Positions 1 to 6,309 are shown, counted from the first letter of the stretch. The stretch is 13,731 nt of DNA from Caldithrix sp. (GCA_004357015.1 SMXE01000182.1:1-13731); one strand, 5' to 3'. Notes: generated by a model not told the origin, from the letters alone. Made by a program: numbers and translations.

Positions 1-513
1 TTCCTTGTGATTTACAAAAGGGTAACTGTCGTAATCCCGCAGTGGTTGTAGAGCCTCGGCTTCTGGTTCGTGTTGGTAAGGGTTGATGCCGTTGGCCGCC
101 ACCTTGCCGTCCCAGACGTAGCGGTAGATGTCATCTGACAAGGTTGGCTGAGTGAAAAGAAACGTCAATCTAAAGAGAGCGCCGAAGAGAATTCCGATGG
201 TGAGTATTTCGCGTGTCGCCATGTTTAGGTTGACATTCAATCGCGCGGCGAAGTCTTTGAGCCAGCGCAACGCGGATGCGGGCAAAAGGTTGGCTCCGCC
301 TTCCTCGGTTGTGGAACTCAGCCCGAAAAAATGCACGGCCGCCAGCCAGTAAAGCAAGAACGCCAGCCCATAACAAGCGAGAAAAAACGGCACGTGGTTT
401 CGCAGATCCTCCACCGAAGCAATCGCCAGATAGGCAAATTCCGATAGCAACGCCAGGCCGAGCAGAAGCTGCAGGCGACGATTCTTGTTTTGAAGTCGTA
501 TTTTGAGTTTCAT
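1..513 (-). CDS. Membrane GT-C type glycosyltransferase, N-terminal part (cut by window edge)
   Basis: An uninterrupted minus-strand frame starts at ATG 513 and is still open at base 1, giving 171 residues of the N-terminus. Hydrophobic segments lie at about residues 14-33, 43-64 and 103-121, so it is a multi-pass inner-membrane protein. After the third comes SDDIYRYVWDG (about 126-136) and then a GINPY segment (142-146). This acidic loop is what I associate with GT-C mannosyltransferase-like proteins (GT87/DUF2029 type), which move a sugar from a polyprenyl-phosphate donor outside the membrane. The acidic pair D127-D128 is the likely catalytic or metal site, by analogy. No good ribosome binding site is visible upstream of ATG 513. 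It is divergent from the metallophosphoesterase gene. Sugar and acceptor cannot be told from this part. The family call is fairly safe; the exact substrate is unknown. Confidence 0.75.
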   Translation of the reverse strand, partial: MKLKIRLQNKNRRLQLLLGLALLSEFAYLAIASVEDLRNHVPFFLACYGLAFLLYWLAAVHFFGLSSTTEEGGANLLPASALRWLKDFAARLNVNLNMATREILTIGILFGALFRLTFLFTQPTLSDDIYRYVWDGKVAANGINPYQHEPEAEALQPLRDYDSYPFVNHKE

Positions 514-540
514 GGCGCATGAAGTTAGAGAATAATCCTT

Positions 541-557
541 GCAAAATCAACTTTTGC
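541..557. repeat. Short dyad GCAAAA-N5-TTTTGC
   Basis: A perfect 6-bp inverted repeat with a 5-bp centre lies 28 bp upstream of the glycosyltransferase start. Its half-sites resemble the TTTGC/GCAAA arms of the larger dyad at 678-703, so both may be operator sites for one regulator in the divergent gap. It could equally be chance in A/T-rich DNA. Confidence 0.3.
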
Positions 558-677
558 GGGCTTGGCAATTGTTCAGATCAACATTTAAGATTCTAGCAGG
601 AAATCCGGCTTCATTAGGAGGCTTCAAGCAAATGATATGTGGCATCCCAGAGTCAGATATTGGACAGGCGGCCCGCA

Positions 678-703
678 TTTGCAGGCAGAATATTGCTTGC
701 AAA
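678..703. promoter_or_regulatory. Operator-like dyad TTTGCAGGCA-N6-TGCTTGCAAA
   Basis: Two 10-bp arms match as an inverted repeat at 9 of 10 positions around a 6-bp centre (GAATAT). It ends 8 bp before a TATAAT box at 712-717 and so covers the place where a -35 element would sit. This is the geometry of a repressor or activator site. The 248-bp gap (514-761) otherwise holds no believable gene. Confidence 0.4.
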
Positions 704-711
704 CGGAGTAT

Positions 712-717
712 TATAAT
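712..717 (+). promoter_or_regulatory. Candidate -10 box (TATAAT) for the metallophosphoesterase-mgl operon
   Basis: A perfect TATAAT lies 44 bp upstream of the metallophosphoesterase start. No convincing -35 stands 16-18 bp upstream; the nearest, TTGCTT (693-698), leaves only 13 bp. The promoter may depend on an activator bound at the overlapping dyad, or the match may be chance. Confidence 0.3.
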
Positions 718-761
718 TGTATATTAATTCTTTATTTTTGACTGAACCATAGCAGAGATGC

Positions 762-1490
762 ATGAAGCACGCAATAATTTCCGATATTCACGGTAACCTG
801 GAAGCGCTTGAGAGCGTCTTGAGTGAAATTGCGCGCAGGAAGGTAGATTCCGTTCTTTGCCTTGGGGATGTTGTCGGTTACGGACCAAATCCGAACGAGT
901 GTGTTGCATTAATCATGGAAAAGGCGGAAGTTATTCTCGCCGGAAATCACGATTATGCACCTCTTGGCAAAATCGATCTTTCTTACTTCAATCCGTGGGC
1001 GAGAAGCGCAATCGAATGGACGCGGGCGGAGTTAAACGAGTCTTCAATCGAATTTTTGCTGGACCTTCCGTTGAAAATAGAAATCGATGGCTTTACCATT
1101 GTACATTCAACTCCGTTCCGCCCGGCTGATTGGAACTACATTATTACCATCGGCGATGCCGTTAAAAATTTTCCCGAATTCAGAAGCCGCGTGTGCTTTA
1201 TCGGACATTCGCACGTACCCATGATTGTCTCTTTGAGCGAAGAGGAGGATTGCCGTGTCGTGAAAGAAAATCCGCTGAAGATCAAAACGGGTGTAAGATA
1301 CATAATAAATGTGGGCAGCGTCGGGCAGCCGCGTGACCTAAACCCGCTGGCTTCTTTTGGGATCTACGACGTTAGGAAGAACGAATACGAGTTATGCCGT
1401 GTGGAGTATGACGTGGCAAAAACACAACAGAAGATCAAGGAAACGTCGTTGCCGGATTTCCTGGCGGAACGGCTTGAGCTTGGTCAATGA
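762..1490 (+). CDS. Calcineurin-like metallophosphoesterase (YfcE/MJ0936 type)
   Basis: A 242-residue cytosolic protein with the complete metal-binding motif set of the metallophosphoesterase fold: DIH (D8, H10), GDVVGYG (D36), GNHD (N62, H63), H115 in VHSTP, and GHSH (H149, H151). These residues hold a two-metal centre that hydrolyses phosphate mono- or diesters. NVGSVGQPRD (183-192) is the C-terminal signature of the small stand-alone subfamily. The length is normal. ATG 762 places the DIH motif right at the N-terminus, as usual; the ATG at 758 is out of frame. The physiological substrate is unknown. It is the first gene of a plus-strand run, 57 bp before the roadblock gene, so co-expression with the MglA-type GTPase cassette is likely but a functional link is inference. 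Confidence 0.9.
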   Translation: MKHAIISDIHGNLEALESVLSEIARRKVDSVLCLGDVVGYGPNPNECVALIMEKAEVILAGNHDYAPLGKIDLSYFNPWARSAIEWTRAELNESSIEFLLDLPLKIEIDGFTIVHSTPFRPADWNYIITIGDAVKNFPEFRSRVCFIGHSHVPMIVSLSEEEDCRVVKENPLKIKTGVRYIINVGSVGQPRDLNPLASFGIYDVRKNEYELCRVEYDVAKTQQKIKETSLPDFLAERLELGQ

Positions 1491-1536
1491 GATACTGCCG
1501 GTGCTGTTTTTAAGATTGTTCACGATGAACTTTTCC

Positions 1537-1541
1537 GGAGG
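1537..1541 (+). promoter_or_regulatory. Ribosome binding site GGAGG for the first roadblock gene
   Basis: GGAGG lies 6 bp before ATG 1548. It is the strongest Shine-Dalgarno in this operon and fixes that start. Confidence 0.75.
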
Positions 1542-1547
1542 CAAGAC

Positions 1548-2057
1548 ATGAAATTAGCGCAAGCCGACAATGTTCAAAAACTGATACTCTCCGAAGATAT
1601 CTACAATGGCGTTGCCAAGATTCTCAGAGAATTGACAGCGAACACGGGCGCCAAAACGGTCGTGTTCTGCGAGTCCAATGGCTATCCTGTAACGCATGTT
1701 GGCGACACGAAAGGCATGGACTTACAGGCCATTTCGGCCCTTGCAGCCAATAATTTTTCCGCAACAGCAAAGATGGCTTCTATGTTTGGCGAAGGCTCGG
1801 GCTTCAAGTATGTTTTTCTGGAAGGCCATGACACAAATATCTATATTTCGGATGTTGGTTTCAATTTTATTTTGCTGGTCATTTTTGATGCCAGTATTGC
1901 GCTGGGAATGATTAGAATTTTCACGAAGAAGGCAATTGGGTCGCTCAGCGAACTATTGGCATCTGCAAAAGAGGACGAGCAGAAATCTAGCCAGTTTCTG
2001 GACCTCGAGTTCAAGACTTTGCTCAGCGAAGAGTTGGATCGTTCTTTAAAGTTATGA
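1548..2057 (+). CDS. Roadblock/LC7 domain protein (MglB-like), upstream partner of the GTPase
   Basis: A 169-residue soluble protein. Residues about 15-130 fit a roadblock/LC7 fold: an N-terminal helix (IYNGVAKILRELTANTG), a strand with VVFCESNGYPV, a helix (LQAISALAANNFSATAKM), then strands YVFLEGHDTNIYISDV and FILLVIFD. In this family the domain dimerises and binds a small Ras-like GTPase; MglB is the GTPase-activating partner of MglA. The C-terminal 40 residues are charged and helical (SLSELLASAKEDEQKS onward), longer than the bare domain. The gene stops 12 bp before the MglA-type gene, matching the mglB-mglA order of Myxococcus and Thermus. I infer that it is the MglB-like activator, but GAP activity cannot be read from sequence. 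Confidence 0.85.
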   Translation: MKLAQADNVQKLILSEDIYNGVAKILRELTANTGAKTVVFCESNGYPVTHVGDTKGMDLQAISALAANNFSATAKMASMFGEGSGFKYVFLEGHDTNIYISDVGFNFILLVIFDASIALGMIRIFTKKAIGSLSELLASAKEDEQKSSQFLDLEFKTLLSEELDRSLKL

Positions 2058-2069
2058 TCGCGCCGGCTG

Positions 2070-2657
2070 ATGTTTGTCAACCACGCTCTGCAAGAGATCA
2101 ATTTTAAGATAGTCTATTACGGCCCCGGTCTCAGCGGTAAAACCTCCAACCTCGAATATATCTACACTAAATTAGACCCGACGATGCGGAGTGACCTCGT
2201 CACACTCAACACCCGGGAGGAGCGAACCCTTTACTTTGATTTCCTGCAGCTTGAGTTGGGCCGCATCAAGGGTAAGAAGCCGCGGTTCAATCTATACACA
2301 GTTCCGGGTCAGGCCTATTACCAGTTTAGCCGTAAGATCATTCTTCGGGGCGTAGATGGCGTCGTTTTCGTGGCGGATTCGCAACAACGCCGTATGGGAG
2401 AAAATCTCGACTCTTTGCTGGATCTGGAGAAGAACCTAATCGAAATGGGTTCTTCCTTGCAACAGCTTCCATGGGTGATTCAGTACAACAAGCGCGATCT
2501 GCCGCATATCGAATCCATTGCAGCCATGCAGAAAAAACTCAATTTTTTTGGCACTCAGTATCACGAGGCCGTCGCCACCAAAGGCGGGGCTGTTATCAAT
2601 ACGCTCAAAGCTATTATCAATGAGGTTGTTTCGAAAATGACTGTTTTGGTCGACTAA
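2070..2657 (+). CDS. mglA: MglA-family small Ras-like GTPase
   Basis: A 195-residue GTPase, the usual MglA length. The P-loop GPGLSGKT is at 18-25. The switch II motif is TVPGQ (77-81): the usual Asp of DxxG is Thr, a hallmark of the MglA family. It is followed by the conserved run SRKIILRGVDGVVFVADSQ. NKRD (139-142) gives guanine specificity. T48-R49 and R52 in NTREER lie in the switch I region, where MglA proteins carry an arginine important for hydrolysis. MglA switches between GTP and GDP forms and, in Myxococcus and Thermus, sets the leading cell pole for motility machinery. No clear Shine-Dalgarno precedes ATG 2070, so translation is probably coupled to the upstream roadblock gene 12 bp away. 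The gliding or pilus parts it might control are not in the window. Confidence 0.9.
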   Translation: MFVNHALQEINFKIVYYGPGLSGKTSNLEYIYTKLDPTMRSDLVTLNTREERTLYFDFLQLELGRIKGKKPRFNLYTVPGQAYYQFSRKIILRGVDGVVFVADSQQRRMGENLDSLLDLEKNLIEMGSSLQQLPWVIQYNKRDLPHIESIAAMQKKLNFFGTQYHEAVATKGGAVINTLKAIINEVVSKMTVLVD

Positions 2658-2671
2658 CTTCGAGCATTTAG

Positions 2672-3067
2672 ATGAATGACACTGTTGCAATTCAAAACTC
2701 TCCGCAGTCTCTGATTGAAGAGCGCATGAAGGAGATCACGGTAAGTGGTCACTACGAGATGGTTCACCTTTTTTCCGACGAAGGCCTGCCTTTGGCTGAA
2801 TACTATGATGAGGATATCGTTGACAAAGATCGGCTGGCAGAGCTCTCTCTTTTGCTGCGTCAAGTAAGGGAGATGGCCGATGTCATGGGCCAGATTTCGA
2901 ATGTCAAGGAGATGATAGTGGAAGGATTCAACTGCAGAAAAATCGTTTTCAGATTTTTTCGCGCTTTCAACCAGGAAGTGGTTATCGTAATCGTGGTACC
3001 GCCACAAAAGTCTTACCGAGCGCTGACGAACTCTCTGATCAAAATGATTGAAAGAATACCCTGTTAG
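2672..3067 (+). CDS. Second roadblock/LC7-like protein, downstream partner of the GTPase
   Basis: A 131-residue soluble protein, starting 14 bp after the GTPase gene. The pattern fits a compact roadblock/LC7 domain: an N-terminal helix (SLIEERMKEITVSG), strands HYEMVHLFSDEGLPLAEYY, a helix (DRLAELSLLLRQVREMADVMGQ), strands KEMIVEGFNCRKIVFRFFRAF and EVVIVIVVPPQKSY, and a final helix. It differs clearly from the upstream roadblock protein, so the two are not a recent duplication. Myxococcus has a second roadblock protein, MglC, that binds MglB; this gene could play a similar part, or form a heterodimer with the 1548-2057 product. Both ideas are inference. The fold call is moderately sure. The gene ends the operon, before a long non-coding stretch. 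Confidence 0.75.
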   Translation: MNDTVAIQNSPQSLIEERMKEITVSGHYEMVHLFSDEGLPLAEYYDEDIVDKDRLAELSLLLRQVREMADVMGQISNVKEMIVEGFNCRKIVFRFFRAFNQEVVIVIVVPPQKSYRALTNSLIKMIERIPC

Positions 3068-3095
3068 GGATTTTCTTTTTTGCCACAAACACGGC

Positions 3096-3139
3096 AAAAA
3101 ATAGCCGTTCAACGCCGTCTCCCTCAACGCTGAACGGCT
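3096..3139 (-). terminator. Intrinsic terminator reading leftward
   Basis: On the minus strand, AGCCGTTCAGCG pairs with CGTTGAACGGCT (one G-U) around a 13-nt loop and is followed directly by ATTTTTT (3102-3096). On the plus strand the same stem has an A-C mismatch and is followed by CTTAAAT, so it terminates poorly in that direction. Confidence 0.65.
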
Positions 3140-3260
3140 CTTAAATCCGGTCGGGCCTCACACTCAAAAGAGGTGTATACCGGATCGTCTCACCTCACGA
3201 CCACACATTCACACATTGCAAGCGAGGATTCAGATTAGAAGATCCTTTTCCAATCTGAGT
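3096..3260 (-). ncRNA. Candidate structured small RNA, about 160 nt, minus strand
   Basis: Read leftward: a TATACT box at 3271-3266; a likely start near 3260; a 7-bp hairpin (3258-3252 with 3236-3230); a middle part with two interleaved stems (3196-3145); and a terminal hairpin with 11 of 12 positions paired plus a G-U (3139-3128 with 3114-3103), followed by ATTTTTT. The ordered stems ending in a textbook terminator, with no gene on that strand, argue for a transcribed RNA. I could not match it to a known family: it lacks the pairing 5' and 3' ends of 6S RNA and the SRP tetraloop motif. It would run convergent to the end of the mgl operon. The -35 region is weak. A plus-strand 3'-UTR structure is the main alternative. 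Confidence 0.4.
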
Positions 3261-3355
3261 TCAATAGTATAGACAACAGTTTCAGGCACTTTCTCTTAAA
3301 GAAAATCAAAAAAGGCATTTTTTTCTTGTGGCATGTGTAATTACAAAGACATTGG

Positions 3356-3422
3356 TGTTTCATGTATATACATTGTACGGAAATCAGACAGCATTGCTGT
3401 ACCATACACAACCCATGAAACA
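3356..3422. promoter_or_regulatory. Nested dyads upstream of the sigma-54 promoter (candidate enhancer sites)
   Basis: An outer perfect 9-bp inverted repeat, TGTTTCATG (3356-3364) and CATGAAACA (3414-3422), encloses three more signals: the palindrome ATGTATATACAT (3362-3373), two GTAC words (3375-3378 and 3399-3402), and the palindrome ACAGCATTGCTGT (3388-3400). The block ends 49 bp before the -24 element, about 75-140 bp upstream of the expected start of transcription. That is the usual range for enhancer-binding activators of sigma-54. Confidence 0.45.
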
Positions 3423-3470
3423 GCTCTAAGTTTTATTTAAAACAATAACTTGAAATAAACGTCCGTTTTG

Positions 3471-3486
3471 TGGCACGGACATTGCT
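3471..3486 (+). promoter_or_regulatory. Sigma-54 (RpoN) promoter TGGCAC-N5-TTGCT
   Basis: TGGCAC (3471-3476), five bases, then TTGCT (3482-3486). Both the -24 and -12 elements match the RpoN consensus with exact spacing. Transcription should begin near 3497, leaving a leader of about 35 nt to ATG 3532. A 6-bp inverted repeat, GTCCGT (3461-3466) and ACGGAC (3475-3480), overlaps the -24 element. Transcription from such promoters needs an AAA+ activator; no such gene is in the window. Confidence 0.75.
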
Positions 3487-3518
3487 TTAGTAAAGAGACA
3501 AGCAAGTGAATCTTACAT

Positions 3519-3524
3519 GGAGGT
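3519..3524 (+). promoter_or_regulatory. Ribosome binding site GGAGGT that decides the start of the exported protein
   Basis: GGAGGT lies 7 bp before ATG 3532 and overlaps the earlier in-frame ATG 3517, so ATG 3532 is the real start. Confidence 0.8.
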
Positions 3525-3531
3525 AATTTTC

Positions 3532-4095
3532 ATGCTAAGTGAGTCGAGTCGATTTGGAAAGGGAATGCTGATATTGACTCTTCTGATGCTGGGATTTTCT
3601 CACAAAGGGACTTATGGGAAAGTCCCGGTTCATTTTTCGGGACAATTATCCTCAATCAAAAAAGCACTGACCTCACAGCTTTCAGATTGTCAGGATCACT
3701 TCAGGAATCACACTTATTCTCTTTTTATTAACTCCAATTCCTCTGCATCGCTCGTTTTGCTTGTGTCATACGATCGCGGCTTGGCAAGCATCGTGCAGGA
3801 ATTGCTGGGCACGAAGCACGTACCGCTTCTGCTCTCGGTTTCAACGCTGCCACAGGAGACGGCATATTTCGATCTTGCCCTTCTTGAATTTGAACAAGAT
3901 GGCCGAAAATGGCGGCCAACCTGCGATCAGGATTCTTGTGACATTGTTCTTCTTGACGAGCGCCATGAGTTTGGCGGAAGCCTGCACGGCAATGAAATTC
4001 GGAAGGCTGTCATGCTGCTCGCGCACTCCTTTGACATCACGCTCCCGATCAAGATTCGTTACGGCGATCGGGAACGAGTGATGCATTTGGACTAG
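3532..4095 (+). CDS. Small exported or membrane-anchored protein of unknown function
   Basis: I do not recognise this gene. Started at ATG 3532 it has 187 residues. A charged N-terminus (SESSRFGK) is followed by a hydrophobic stretch (MLILTLLMLGF, about residues 12-22), which looks like a signal peptide or N-terminal anchor. There is no lipobox cysteine and no clear AxA cleavage site. The rest is a soluble mixed alpha/beta domain with blocks SASLVLLVSYDRGLASIVQE, VPLLLSVSTLP, YFDLALLEFEQDG and PIKIRYGDRERV. Cysteines at CDQDSC may form a disulphide. It is the only gene behind the sigma-54 promoter, so it is probably expressed under a specific condition. It is followed after 144 bp by a sensor kinase with its own candidate promoter. 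Periplasmic location is inferred; no enzymatic motif is visible. Confidence 0.75.
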   Translation: MLSESSRFGKGMLILTLLMLGFSHKGTYGKVPVHFSGQLSSIKKALTSQLSDCQDHFRNHTYSLFINSNSSASLVLLVSYDRGLASIVQELLGTKHVPLLLSVSTLPQETAYFDLALLEFEQDGRKWRPTCDQDSCDIVLLDERHEFGGSLHGNEIRKAVMLLAHSFDITLPIKIRYGDRERVMHLD

Positions 4096-4148
4096 CCCCG
4101 CCTCAAGAATTCATTACTGTTAAGAGATTTTAAGATCAGTTAAAGCGC

Positions 4149-4178
4149 TTGCTTCTTAGGAATGTCTCTCATTATATT
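4149..4178 (+). promoter_or_regulatory. Candidate sigma-70 promoter for the sensor kinase
   Basis: TTGCTT (4149-4154) and TATATT (4173-4178) are 18 bp apart, with the -10 about 60 bp before ATG 4240. Both boxes differ from consensus at one or two positions. Confidence 0.35.
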
Positions 4179-4239
4179 GCGGTGTTTATGCGTGTCATAG
4201 TTTTGAAAATCTATCAGTTCTTATCTGCTTGAGCCTTAT

Positions 4240-6264
4240 ATGAATCCTTCGGAAGCCAAAATCCTGATCGTTGAAGACAACTCCGACCACGCCATTCTGG
4301 CAAGAATCTGCTTGCAAAGGGCCGGTTTTGAGCACATTAACCTTGTCAACTCATCAGCGAAGTGCCGGGCGATTCTGAAGACCCAGATCTTTGATATAAT
4401 TCTTTTGGATTATGACTTGCCGAATGAGGACGGGTTGGCCATCCTCAGGAGACTGAAAAAACAAAAGTTGACCGAAGCTGCCATCGTTCTGGTTACTGGG
4501 CACGGCCATGAAAAGATTGCAGTCGAGTCGATGAAGGCAGGCGCATTTGATTATATTGTCAAGTCAGGCGACTATCCGGGCATTTTACCCAACGTTGTCA
4601 AGCGTGTCTTTGAGAAATTCCAAATATATCGCGAGAAGAAGCGGATGGAAGAAGAGATTCTCTTGCGAAACCGAGAATTGCAGGCGCTCAGTTCCGTTTC
4701 CACTGTGTTAAACGAATCTCTCATCCTGGAGGAAATCCTTGTTGGTGCCGTGGGTAAGATTGCAAAACACTTGGATCTGGAGGCGGTTACAATCTATCTA
4801 AAGAAAAGCCATGAACCGGATTTTTTGCTCGCCGCTGGCACTGGAACACTTGCAGAAATTTCGCGATTCAGAAAATTGACTTCGCATGATTTCGAGGATA
4901 TTTTCTCGGCGCTTACCCGCCACAAGCAGTTCTTTACAGACGACTTGTCGGCAACTTCACTTGACGACCTGGCAACGGAAGGTATGCGGTCGTTGGTCGC
5001 CTTCCCATTGGTGCACAAGACCAAGGTGCTCGGCGCCTTACTGGCTGCCAGCAAAGACATCGACTATTTTTCCGAGCGGCGTCTCAAACTTCTGTCCTCG
5101 ATTTCGAGCCAGATCGCAATTTCCATCCAAAACGCTAATCTGTATTCTCAAACGGATGAGCTTAAAAACAATCTTGAAAATGTATTCAATAGCTCTCTGG
5201 ATTTGATCATTACAGTGGACAGCGATGGTCGGATCAGATTCTTCAACGAGCGGTTTGCCAAGATTCACAGTGGCGCAGACGACTTTCTTGGGAAAAATGT
5301 TCTCGACTTCGTGCCCGACAACAGGCACGATTTGTTCAAGCGGAAATTTGAGGAGTTGAAACGAGGTTGTGCTTCGATCTACGAGACTGAGATGCTCGGT
5401 CCGGGCGGCACGGGAATGCCATGCCTGATCTCGCAGTCCCGGCTGAAAGGGCGCGAAGAGTTTCTGATGGTCATCAAGGACACATCGGCCATCGCGCAGC
5501 TTCAAGAGCAACTGATTCAATCGGAAAAGCTTTCTGCGCTGGGCCAGATGATTGCAGGAGCAGCGCACGAATTGAACAATCCACTGGCGGGCATTCTGGG
5601 GTACGGCCAGCTTTTGCTGGAAGAGTCACTGGCGCCAAATGTTCGCAGCGATGTTAATGTCATCCTGAAGGAAGCGCGACGCTGCCAAAACATCGTTCAG
5701 AATCTGTTGACGTTTGCTCGTAAACAGAACTCCACCCGGCAGCTCATCGACATTAATGAGGTGCTTAAGGGGGTTCTTGACTTGCAGACATATCAATTGC
5801 GGGTAGATGGCATTGATGTGACGCGCGAGTTGCATCCCTCGCTGCCGGGCGTTTTTGGAGACTACCATCAGCTTCAGCAAGTGTTGCTACACCTCATCAA
5901 GAATGCGCACGATGCATTGCAGAAAAAGCCCCGAACGCATCGCCAGATGCACATTCGTACGACGTCCTCAGGCAAAATGGTACAAATAATCGTGTCGGAT
6001 AATGGCATCGGGATTTCTGCCGAACACAAAAACCGGATTTTTGAGCCGTTCTTTACCACCAAAGAAGTTGGCGCAGGCACCGGATTGGGCTTGAGCATGT
6101 GTTTTGGCATTGTTCAGAGTCATCAGGGCAAAATGTATGTTGAGAGCGAGCCCGGTAAGGGGGCAACCTTTACCGTAGAATTGCCGGTGCTGCCTGCGGA
6201 AGAAAACACGATGCCATTTGAAGTGATGAACATGAAGCCTCCCGCCGCTTTGATCGATTCGTGA
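4240..6264 (+). CDS. Receiver-GAF-PAS sensor histidine kinase
   Basis: A 674-residue protein without membrane segments. Domains in order: a receiver (about 5-125) with acid pair E12-D13, phospho-acceptor D57, T86 and K108; a GAF domain (about 145-305); a PAS domain (about 312-425); HisKA with H443 in GAAHELNNPL; and a HATPase domain (about 540-655) with N555, DNGIG (587-591), EPFFTTK and GTGLGLS. All catalytic residues are intact, so it should autophosphorylate H443. The receiver sits at the N-terminus, so another kinase may control it or it may act as an internal phosphate sink. PAS and GAF imply a cytosolic ligand, redox or light signal; which one is unknown. It has no C-terminal receiver or DNA-binding domain, so the partner regulator lies elsewhere. 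The NtrB-like HELNNPL kinase type often feeds sigma-54 activators, which fits the promoter upstream, but that link is inference. Confidence 0.9.
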   Translation: MNPSEAKILIVEDNSDHAILARICLQRAGFEHINLVNSSAKCRAILKTQIFDIILLDYDLPNEDGLAILRRLKKQKLTEAAIVLVTGHGHEKIAVESMKAGAFDYIVKSGDYPGILPNVVKRVFEKFQIYREKKRMEEEILLRNRELQALSSVSTVLNESLILEEILVGAVGKIAKHLDLEAVTIYLKKSHEPDFLLAAGTGTLAEISRFRKLTSHDFEDIFSALTRHKQFFTDDLSATSLDDLATEGMRSLVAFPLVHKTKVLGALLAASKDIDYFSERRLKLLSSISSQIAISIQNANLYSQTDELKNNLENVFNSSLDLIITVDSDGRIRFFNERFAKIHSGADDFLGKNVLDFVPDNRHDLFKRKFEELKRGCASIYETEMLGPGGTGMPCLISQSRLKGREEFLMVIKDTSAIAQLQEQLIQSEKLSALGQMIAGAAHELNNPLAGILGYGQLLLEESLAPNVRSDVNVILKEARRCQNIVQNLLTFARKQNSTRQLIDINEVLKGVLDLQTYQLRVDGIDVTRELHPSLPGVFGDYHQLQQVLLHLIKNAHDALQKKPRTHRQMHIRTTSSGKMVQIIVSDNGIGISAEHKNRIFEPFFTTKEVGAGTGLGLSMCFGIVQSHQGKMYVESEPGKGATFTVELPVLPAEENTMPFEVMNMKPPAALIDS

Positions 6265-6309
6265 AGCAGTCCTTTTCTCCACTTTAACTCCCCCAATTAT
6301 CGCATTTAT

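Larger units (their letters stand above)
3068..3516. other. 449-bp non-coding stretch between the mgl cassette and the exported-protein gene
   Basis: I see no believable coding frame here. It holds, in order: a hairpin-T6 terminator reading leftward (3096-3139); interleaved inverted repeats that could form a pseudoknot (3145-3196); a 7-bp stem TCAGATT/AATCTGA (3230-3258); a leftward TATACT box (3266-3271); A/T-rich DNA with an A6-GGCA-T7 element (around 3309-3325); nested dyads (3356-3422); and a sigma-54 promoter (3471-3486). The plus-strand mgl operon has no clear intrinsic terminator of its own. Confidence 0.7.

Noticed and set aside
170..568. Open frame of 132 codons on the minus strand
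   Set aside because: It overlaps the glycosyltransferase frame from ATG 513, which has clear membrane segments and the SDDIYRYVWDG motif. This one is low in hydrophobic order and matches nothing.
539..727. Short plus-strand open frame in the divergent gap
   Set aside because: No ribosome binding site, no recognisable composition, and it covers the dyad and TATAAT box.
3090..3270. 6S RNA or signal recognition particle RNA as identity of the minus-strand RNA
   Set aside because: The ends do not pair with each other and no GGAA-type SRP tip is present.
3517..3531. Earlier in-frame ATG for the exported protein
   Set aside because: It overlaps the strong GGAGGT that serves ATG 3532 and has no ribosome binding site of its own.
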